Part shown: positions 45,424-51,145 of the stretch, piece by piece
Position numbering within the stretch: the stretch's first letter is position 1
Layout: each line of letters starts with the position of its first letter
Assembly: GCF_004137245.1 (NCBI RefSeq)
Contig: NZ_SDWS01000002.1
Coordinates: 310,001-374,000 of the forward strand
Reading direction: 5' to 3'
Length of the DNA stretch: 64,000 bases
From: Nocardioides glacieisoli
Lineage (GTDB): Bacteria; Actinomycetota; Actinomycetes; Propionibacteriales; Nocardioidaceae
The notes under the pieces: model-generated
What the model was told of the DNA's origin: nothing
The model's database searches: none
Seen by the model: the letters and a program-made list of their open reading frames with translations, nothing else
Position numbers and translations under genes: made by a program

Positions 45424-46146
45424 CTACAGGCTGCGCAGCACCGCGGTGACGACGCCGAGGATCGTGGCGTTGTCACCGGGGATCGGGTCGTACGCCGCGT
45501 TGTGCGGCAGCAGCCAGACGTGGCCGTCCTTGCGCTGGAACGTCTTCACGGTGGCCTCGCCGTCGATGAGCGCGGCGACGATCTGGCCGTTCTCGGCCGT
45601 CTGCTCCTGGCGGATCACGACGTAGTCGCCGTTGCAGATGGCCGCGTCGACCATCGAGTCGCCGGAGACCTCGAGCAGGAAGAGGGTGCCGTCGCCGACG
45701 AGCTGCTTGGGCAGCGGGAACACGTCGGTGACCTGCTCCTCGGCGAGGATCGGGCCACCGGCGGCGATCCGGCCGACGACGGGGATGTTGACCGCGGTCG
45801 GGGAGAAGTCGCCGATGCCGGTCTCGTCGACGCTCGACTCGTCGCTGCTGGACATCGAGCGACGGGCGGCCATCACCTCGGGCAGGAACACCTCGAGGGC
45901 GCGGGGCCGGTTGGGGTCGCGCTTGAGAAAGCCCTTGCCCTCGAGCACGCGCAGCTGGTGGGCCACGCTGGAAGACGACGTGAGGCCGACGGCCTGGCCG
46001 ATCTCGCGCATGCTGGGCGGGTAGCCCTTGGTCTCGATGGAGTCCTTGATGGTGGCGAGCACGCGCTGCTGGCGCGGGGTCAGTCCGGTGGCGTCCGGGG
46101 GACCGTCCGGCATCTCGATGACTGTCTTGTCGTCCGACCTGGCCAT
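45424..46146 (-). CDS. lexA: LexA repressor
   Basis: 240 residues from ATG 46146 with GAGAGG upstream. The winged-helix domain (about 15-75) contains [31 protein letters not shown] and [13 protein letters not shown]. The autoprotease domain contains the cleavage site [12 protein letters not shown] and the catalytic Ser in [11 protein letters not shown], with Lys in DGEATVKTF. It represses DNA-damage genes until RecA triggers self-cleavage. Four SOS-like boxes lie between it and the divergent LysM gene, so both should respond. Confidence 0.96.
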   Translation of the reverse strand: MARSDDKTVIEMPDGPPDATGLTPRQQRVLATIKDSIETKGYPPSMREIGQAVGLTSSSSVAHQLRVLEGKGFLKRDPNRPRALEVFLPEVMAARRSMSSSDESSVDETGIGDFSPTAVNIPVVGRIAAGGPILAEEQVTDVFPLPKQLVGDGTLFLLEVSGDSMVDAAICNGDYVVIRQEQTAENGQIVAALIDGEATVKTFQRKDGHVWLLPHNAAYDPIPGDNATILGVVTAVLRSL

Positions 46147-46210
46147 GACTGGGAACCTCTCGACGCGGGAAGCAAGTCCGCTCACCGTAGTCCTCGGAGC
46201 GGCCCGGGAT

Positions 46211-46326
46211 CAAACACCTGTTCGAACCTGCGTGTCGCGAAATCCGTCTGTTCGACACGCCGAACACATGTTCGATCGGGTGCTTGCGTTGTTCGAACAC
46301 GTGCTCTAACGTCGTACACCTGTTCG
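46211..46326. promoter_or_regulatory. Four SOS boxes between lexA and the LysM gene
   Basis: Matches to the actinobacterial box CGAAC-N4-GTTCG: CGAACACATGTTCG (46261-46274, perfect), AAAC-ACCT-GTTC (46212-46223), CGTAC-ACCT-GTTCG (46313-46326) and GAAC-ACGT-GCTC (46295-46306). They are in the divergent promoter region. Confidence 0.75.
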
Positions 46327-46432
46327 ATCGAACGTCTGATCGACCCCGACGATCCAGACCCATTGTCGGTGGCTCCCTCTAGACATAGATCAACAGACAC
46401 CAGACCGGCTGACACTTCCCCAGGAGGCCACC

Positions 46433-46783
46433 ATGAGCACCCTCAGCCTTTCCCCCGCTTTCGTCCCCACCACCGTTCGCCGCTCGACGGTCCGCCTGAC
46501 CCGTCGCGGTCGACTGGTCGTCTTCCTGACCGCGCTGTTCATCGCGCTCGCCGCCGCCTTCGTGCTGGCCGGCGGCGCGGTCGGCACCGACGAGGCCGGT
46601 CAGCCCGAGCCGACCGAGATCGTCCAGGTCGCGCCCGGCGACACGCTGTGGGGCATCGCCAGCGAGATCGCCGTCGACGGCGACGTCCGCGGCGTCATGA
46701 ACGACATCGAGCGGCTCAACGCCCTCGAGTCGACCGGCCTCGCCGCCGGCCAGAAGCTCCGCGTCCCGGTCGTCACCGACTGA
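46433..46783 (+). CDS. LysM-domain membrane protein, Rv2719c-like
   Basis: 116 residues with AGGAGG before the ATG. A cytoplasmic N-terminus, one membrane span (about 28-50) and an extracytoplasmic LysM domain (about 62-112; VAPGDTLWGIASEIA, GLAAGQKLRVP) are visible. Divergence from lexA with nrdR downstream matches Rv2719c of M. tuberculosis, an SOS-induced protein affecting cell division. SOS boxes in its promoter agree with that role, inferred by position. Confidence 0.88.
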   Translation: MSTLSLSPAFVPTTVRRSTVRLTRRGRLVVFLTALFIALAAAFVLAGGAVGTDEAGQPEPTEIVQVAPGDTLWGIASEIAVDGDVRGVMNDIERLNALESTGLAAGQKLRVPVVTD

Positions 46784-46838
46784 CGCAGAGGCCTCCATCA
46801 GCCGCTTCGACCCCGGCTGGTGGAACCAAGGGGAAGAC

Positions 46839-46866
46839 GAGGGGCGGGCCCAGTGGCCCGCCCCTC
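46839..46866. terminator. Terminator-like hairpin after the LysM gene
   Basis: GAGGGGCGGGCC (46839-46850) pairs perfectly with GGCCCGCCCCTC (46855-46866) around a CAGT loop. A weaker stem (CCATCAGCCG/CGGCTGGTGG) precedes it at about 46795-46822. It is the likely end of the LysM transcript. Confidence 0.7.
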
Positions 46867-46882
46867 GCACATTTGCACGGGT

Positions 46883-46991
46883 GGTCGAGTAGCCCGCGAA
46901 GAACGCACCCATCGGCGGTCGAGTAGCCGCGAGGTGCGCTTCCCGTCGGTGGTCGAGTAGCCCGCGAGGAACGAGCGGGCGTATCGAGACC
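46883..46991. repeat. Dispersed repeat R1, three units at 34-bp spacing
   Basis: GGTCGAGTAG begins units at 46883, 46917 and 46951. The first two are half-length and the third ends with GTATCGAGACC. The regular 34-bp period suggests tandem amplification of the left half. This occupies most of the gap between the LysM gene and the lipoprotein gene. Confidence 0.75.
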
Positions 46992-47099
46992 CCTCAGCCT
47001 CGGCGCCAGTTCTCCACAGGCTTTGCCGAGGGGCTGTTTCTCGGGCAGCTCCCATGGGTAGTTTCAGCGGTGCAGACGTTGTCTCGGGAAGGCAGTTTC

Positions 47100-47624
47100 A
47101 TGCACGTACGCCGCATCCTCGCGCTGGCCCTCGCAGGACCTCTCCTGCTCGCGGGCTGTTCCGACCCCGAACCGATCCTGCCCGACCCGCCGACCACATC
47201 GCCGTCTCCGACAACGCCTTCGCCTACGGACTCGGAGACGCCGGAGCAGGAGAGCGCGGAGGACTTCATCCGGCGTTGGGCCGACGAGAACCAGCGGATG
47301 TTCGTGACCGGCGACACGGAACGCTTTTTGAGCTTGGGTCCGGACTGCGACGACTGCAAGCGAATCGCCGAAACGGTCGACGGCATCTATGACGGCGGAG
47401 GGTCAGTCGAGTGGGACGGGTGGAAGATCTTGAACCTCGCGCCGCGGGGTGCACCGAGTGCTAACGCCTTCCGATTCGTCGTCCGATCGGCGCCCACGAG
47501 GTATCGAGAAACCGCGAACGGTCCTTGGAAGCAGCTAGAGGGTGGCCGGGGTGTGCAGCTGATCGTGCTCAAGCCGGTGGACTCAAGCTGGCAGGTCCTT
47601 GAGAGCAAGGAACTGCCCGGATGA
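47100..47624 (+). CDS. Lipoprotein, probable DUF6318 family
   Basis: 174 residues from ATG 47100. A lipoprotein signal ends in LLLAGC (residues 16-21). A Pro/Ser/Thr linker follows, and a globular domain of about 115 residues contains FIRRWADENQRMFVTGD and the CDDCKRIAE motif. I recognise it as similar to the DUF6318 lipoproteins of Nocardioides and relatives, but have no alignment. The stop overlaps the next start by 4 nt, implying a coupled pair. Confidence 0.7.
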   Translation: MHVRRILALALAGPLLLAGCSDPEPILPDPPTTSPSPTTPSPTDSETPEQESAEDFIRRWADENQRMFVTGDTERFLSLGPDCDDCKRIAETVDGIYDGGGSVEWDGWKILNLAPRGAPSANAFRFVVRSAPTRYRETANGPWKQLEGGRGVQLIVLKPVDSSWQVLESKELPG

Positions 47625-48424
47625 TGCGTCGATGGGTTTGTCTCGTTGTGATCGCGGCGTTTCTTGCGCTCGTTCCTGCCGGTGCTGCCGTCGCCGGATG
47701 CGGCGAGGACGTCGACCTCACGTTTGCGAGCCAAGAGTGCGCTGACAAGTCCTCTGCGGAGATAGAGGACATGAAGACGCAGTACCCCACCGCCACCTGG
47801 ACCGTCCGTCAGCTCTGCAAGGACGACGGGCGCACCCCCGAGGGCGTGTGCTTCAACCCCCAGGAGTGCACAACCGCCGCTGGCGTCCCCGGCACCCGGT
47901 ACACCCTCTACCGTGACGGCGAGGTCTTCGGGACGGCGTGCCTCACCGCAGACGAGGAGCGGAAGGTGGGCGACCCGCCGCCCATCCGCATCCTGGTGCT
48001 CAAGGCGTTCGAGAACCTCGACTGGCCCGCCTCCGAGCTCGAGGTCCAACCGCCCGACGGCCGGACCCTGGTCAACCTCGACACGAACTTCTACACGTCC
48101 AACACGGAGGCGACGAGCATCCCCGTCAGCCTCGTCCAGGCGAGGGTCGTCGTCACCGCCGAGCCCATCGCGTACAGGTGGCATTTCGGCGACGGCAGCT
48201 CGACGACCACGACCAGCCCGGGCGCGCCGTACCCCGACCTCGACGTCGCCCACGTCTACGAGACGACCGACAAGGTCCTCGTCAGTGTGGACACGCAGTA
48301 CGGCGCGGCGAGCTTCACCGTGAACGGCGGTCCGCCCGAGGAGATCCCGTCGACCATCTGGATCAACGGCGAGGACCAGGACCTCGAGGTCGTCGAGGCA
48401 CTCCCGCAGCTCGTCGTCCGCTGA
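47621..48424 (+). CDS. Secreted PKD-domain protein
   Basis: 267 residues. The signal peptide (about 1-26) precedes a Cys-containing region (about 27-105) with DLTFASQECADKSS. The C-terminal beta domain (about 150-240) contains YRWHFGDGSSTTTTSPG and HVYETTDKVLVSV, the PKD pattern. It is translationally coupled to the lipoprotein gene before it, and the two probably act together at the cell surface. No enzymatic motif is visible. Confidence 0.75.
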   Translation: MMRRWVCLVVIAAFLALVPAGAAVAGCGEDVDLTFASQECADKSSAEIEDMKTQYPTATWTVRQLCKDDGRTPEGVCFNPQECTTAAGVPGTRYTLYRDGEVFGTACLTADEERKVGDPPPIRILVLKAFENLDWPASELEVQPPDGRTLVNLDTNFYTSNTEATSIPVSLVQARVVVTAEPIAYRWHFGDGSSTTTTSPGAPYPDLDVAHVYETTDKVLVSVDTQYGAASFTVNGGPPEEIPSTIWINGEDQDLEVVEALPQLVVR

Positions 48425-48426
48425 TT

Positions 48427-48469
48427 GTGCGGTGTCCGTGGTGCAGCTGACGCACCGTGGACGCCGCAC
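48427..48469. terminator. Bidirectional terminator between convergent genes
   Basis: Arms of 18 nt (48427-48444 and 48452-48469) match at 15 positions by Watson-Crick pairing, with the rest mostly G-U. It lies between the PKD gene and the convergent serine hydrolase, whose stop it touches. Confidence 0.6.
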
Positions 48470-49863
48470 TAGCGCGGACGGTGCAGCGTCTTGATCCTGC
48501 CGCCGTCCAAGGGGGCGGTGCGCCAGGTGGCGTGCGAGGCCCCTGAAGAGAGCGAGCACTCGACATCGATGCGGTGGGGTGTCTCGAGGAAGACGACCTC
48601 GACCCGGAGCGTGTCGCCGTCGATCCAGCCGCCCGACGCCGCGAGCGGGACGGGGTCGCCGTACGCATCCACGGGCTCCGAGGTCAGCCACGAGCCCAAC
48701 CCCACGGGGAAGGTCAGAATGTTGTCGCCCTCGGTCGCCGTGACCTCGATCCGATCGTCGCCCCTCGAGACCGTGAAGGTGCCTGCCGCCAGTCCGGGGC
48801 CGGCCTCGTCCGCGCGGACGACAGGTGAAGGGTCAGCCGCGCACGGCGGGAGGCCGAGCGTGCGAAGCCGATCATCAAGGGCGTCCTGAGCAGACGCGTC
48901 GACGGAGCCACCCAAACCAGGGAGGAGTTGCGACCACACGTGGTCGACCACCTCCTGCATCGCCTCGGTGCCGCCGGTGATCGCGATGACCGCGTCGTGC
49001 TCCGGCAGCACGATGCAGAACTGGCCGAACGCCCCGTCGCCGCGGTAGCCGTGGCGCGCGATCCAGAAGCAGTAGCCGTAGCCCTGGCTCCAGTCGGGCT
49101 GGTCCATGTCGGGCGAGGGCACCTGCGCGGACGTGGCCTCGTCGACGTACGCAACCGGGATGAGCTGGTCGTCGCCCCACCGGCCGCGCTGGAGGTAGAG
49201 CTGGCCGAGCTTGGCGACGTCCTCGAGCCGGGCGAAGAGCCCACTGAAGCCCTGCTCGCGCCCGGGCGGGAAGCAGCGCCAGCCCACCTCGCCGATGCCG
49301 AGCGGGTCGAAGAGACGGGCTCGGAGGTACTCGCTCAGCCGCTGCCCCGTCCGGCGCTGGATCGCGGCGGCGACCGTGTAGGTGCACGGCTGGCTGTAGG
49401 CGAAGACGCTGCCGGGAGCGTGCTCGGGAGCAGCCGAGACCAGGAAGCCGCGGACGGGCTCGCTCGGATCCGCGGCCACCGCCTCGGGCCACATCTCGCG
49501 ACCGTGGCCGCTCGCCATCGAGGCGAGGTGTCGCAGGGTCGTCGACCGGGTGTACGCCGACAGGTCCTCGTCGGCGTACTCGGGGAAGTGGTCGAGCACC
49601 GTGTCGTCGAGCCCGAGCAGGCCTTCGTCCACGGCGAGCGCGAGGGCCGTCGAGGTGAAGCTCTTGCTGATCGAGTAGAGCAGGCGGGTCCGCTCGGGCG
49701 TGTGCGGCGCCCACCAGCCCTCCGCCACGACGTGCCCGTGCCGCAGCACCATCAGGCCGTGGAGCTCGACCGCGGGGTCGGCGTCCACCGCGTCGAGGAA
49801 TCCGAGGACGGCGGCGGGGTCGACGCCCTGGCTGGCGGGGGTGTCGCGCGGGAGCTGGTGCAC
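48469..49863 (-). CDS. Serine hydrolase (beta-lactamase/class C PBP fold)
   Basis: 464 residues from GTG 49863. This start is favoured because TAGGGT lies 7 nt upstream; an open frame adds 7 codons. The active-site SISK of Ser-x-x-Lys lies in LLYSISKSFTSTAL, and the YxN-like motif is in VFAYSQPCTYT. Other conserved stretches are GVDPAAVLGFLDAV and FGQFCIVLPEH. No signal peptide is seen. The substrate is unknown; esterase or D-aminopeptidase activity is common in this fold. Confidence 0.85.
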   Translation of the reverse strand: MHQLPRDTPASQGVDPAAVLGFLDAVDADPAVELHGLMVLRHGHVVAEGWWAPHTPERTRLLYSISKSFTSTALALAVDEGLLGLDDTVLDHFPEYADEDLSAYTRSTTLRHLASMASGHGREMWPEAVAADPSEPVRGFLVSAAPEHAPGSVFAYSQPCTYTVAAAIQRRTGQRLSEYLRARLFDPLGIGEVGWRCFPPGREQGFSGLFARLEDVAKLGQLYLQRGRWGDDQLIPVAYVDEATSAQVPSPDMDQPDWSQGYGYCFWIARHGYRGDGAFGQFCIVLPEHDAVIAITGGTEAMQEVVDHVWSQLLPGLGGSVDASAQDALDDRLRTLGLPPCAADPSPVVRADEAGPGLAAGTFTVSRGDDRIEVTATEGDNILTFPVGLGSWLTSEPVDAYGDPVPLAASGGWIDGDTLRVEVVFLETPHRIDVECSLSSGASHATWRTAPLDGGRIKTLHRPR

Positions 49864-49888
49864 CTCAGTGACCCTAGGCGACACCAGC

Positions 49889-50221
49889 TCAGCGAGCGGC
49901 GCGCTTGCCCCCGACGGGGCGAGGCTCGGAAGACGGCTTTTCCGGGGCCTCGGTGATCCCCAGCGCCCGGAGCAGGCGGGCTACCAGCAGCAGTCCCACG
50001 AACAGGCAGGCCATCGCGCCGAGGCAGGCCAGGGCCATGAACCACCACGCCGACGAGCTGCCCCCGCGTGCCGCCGTACCGAAGTCGATGGCGGCGTAGA
50101 CGAGGTAGCCCCAGGCAACGACGCACAGCGTGATCGCGGCGCCGAGGACGAGGGCTGCCTTGTTCAGTGTCCGTGGCGCGGATGCCCCGCGACGCGACCC
50201 TGCTCGCTTCCCCGTGGACAC
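49889..50221 (-). CDS. Small membrane protein with two spans
   Basis: 110 residues from GTG 50221, supported by CACAAT 6 nt upstream. A basic N-terminus (STGKRAGSRRGASAP) precedes two spans (about 22-45 and 55-85). A basic, Pro-rich C-terminus follows. No family is recognised. It ends 25 bp before the serine hydrolase start on the same strand. A longer frame reading from 50404 passes through the NrdR region and is not supported. Confidence 0.65.
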   Translation of the reverse strand: MSTGKRAGSRRGASAPRTLNKAALVLGAAITLCVVAWGYLVYAAIDFGTAARGGSSSAWWFMALACLGAMACLFVGLLLVARLLRALGITEAPEKPSSEPRPVGGKRAAR

Positions 50222-50400
50222 GGGCTCATTGTGACGGATGTGGCCTGAGTGGGGCACCTGATCAGCCAACCGGATGTGTCCGACACGCCGCCCCCAGAGG
50301 GAATCCAGCGCACTGACCTGCGGTTTTACCTGATGACGCAAATACCCAGGGAGATCTCCGGCGTTCCCTTGCCAAGTGTTGTGGTCGGGACGTACGGTTA

Positions 50401-50416
50401 CCACTACATCTAGTAC
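50401..50416. promoter_or_regulatory. Candidate NrdR box
   Basis: CCACTACATCTAGTAC is palindromic and resembles the A/T-rich NrdR consensus with CACTA...TAGTG-like arms. It lies about 145 bp upstream of nrdR. A second, weaker site at the usual spacing is not convincing. Confidence 0.5.
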
Positions 50417-50429
50417 TTACACCGCTGTA

Positions 50430-50504
50430 GTTATCCCCAGCTCATTCACAGAGGGACCGGGCGTCGCCCACACCCCAGAGCCGGTTATCCACAGTTCATT
50501 CACA
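50430..50504. repeat. Paired direct repeats with DnaA-box cores before nrdR
   Basis: GTTATCCCCAGCTCATTCAC (from 50430) and GTTATCCACAGTTCATTCAC (from 50484) match at 18 of the 20 positions shown and also share the following A. The second carries a perfect TTATCCACA (50485-50493). They lie in the nrdR promoter region, 54 bp apart. Confidence 0.75.
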
Positions 50505-50560
50505 CCCCACGCAGGGCCTATGAAGCGCGCCTGCACGACGACTCGAGAGGAGAGGCTGCC

Positions 50561-51037
50561 ATGCACTGTCCCTACTGCAAGAACGAGGACACCAAGGTCC
50601 TCGACTCCCGCGTCGCCGACGACGGCGGGTCGATCCGCCGGCGTCGTACGTGCTCGGAGTGCGACCGCCGCTTCACGACGGTCGAGAAGATGCAGCTCAC
50701 GGTGCTCAAGCGCTCCGGCGCGACCGAGCCCTTCAACCGCGACAAGGCGATCGCCGGCGTCCGCAAGGCCTGCAAGGGCCGACCGGTGACCGACGCCCAG
50801 CTCGCGTGCCTGGGCCAGGACGTCGAGGACGCGCTGCGCCTCAGCGGCCAGGCCGAGTTCGACGCCAACGAGGTCGGGCTCGCGATCCTCGCCCCGCTGC
50901 GCGCGCTCGACGAGGTGGCCTACCTCCGCTTCGCGAGCGTCTACCGCGCCTTCGAGTCGGCCGACGACTTCACGGCCGAGATCGCCATGCTGCGACTCGA
51001 ACGCGCGACCCACGATCAGCCCGCCACGACAGGCTGA
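50561..51037 (+). CDS. nrdR: Transcriptional repressor NrdR
   Basis: 158 residues with AGAGGAGAGG before the ATG. The N-terminal zinc ribbon has MHCPYC...TCSECDRRF. An ATP-cone domain (about 48-138) follows, containing [20 protein letters not shown]. It senses ATP/dATP and represses ribonucleotide reductase genes. It lies between the LysM gene region and nrdJ; Rv2718c has the same relation to Rv2719c. Its own promoter carries an NrdR-like box. Confidence 0.97.
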   Translation: MHCPYCKNEDTKVLDSRVADDGGSIRRRRTCSECDRRFTTVEKMQLTVLKRSGATEPFNRDKAIAGVRKACKGRPVTDAQLACLGQDVEDALRLSGQAEFDANEVGLAILAPLRALDEVAYLRFASVYRAFESADDFTAEIAMLRLERATHDQPATTG

Positions 51038-51046
51038 CCCCAAGCG

Positions 51047-51082
51047 GGCCCGGCAGATCGTGGGGAAGCGGTCTGCCGGGCC
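51047..51082. terminator. Hairpin between nrdR and nrdJ
   Basis: GGCCCGGCAGA (51047-51057) pairs perfectly with TCTGCCGGGCC (51072-51082), 11 bp with a 14-nt loop, and no U tract follows. It may partially terminate nrdR transcripts or control nrdJ expression. No B12-box was found in this gap. Confidence 0.55.
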
Positions 51083-51145
51083 TCACCAAGCACCAGCGAG
51101 ACGACTCGCAACAGTTCAGCAACCACACGGGATAGAGGACACAGC

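Noticed and set aside
46883-46991. Regularly spaced repeats resembling a tiny CRISPR array
   Set aside because: Only three units, the spacing sequences are partly similar to one another, the final unit carries the R1 right end, and there are no cas genes.
51038-51145. Possible cobalamin riboswitch before the B12-dependent reductase
   Set aside because: The gap is about 108 nt and has no B12-box or the expected multi-helix core; only one stem is present.
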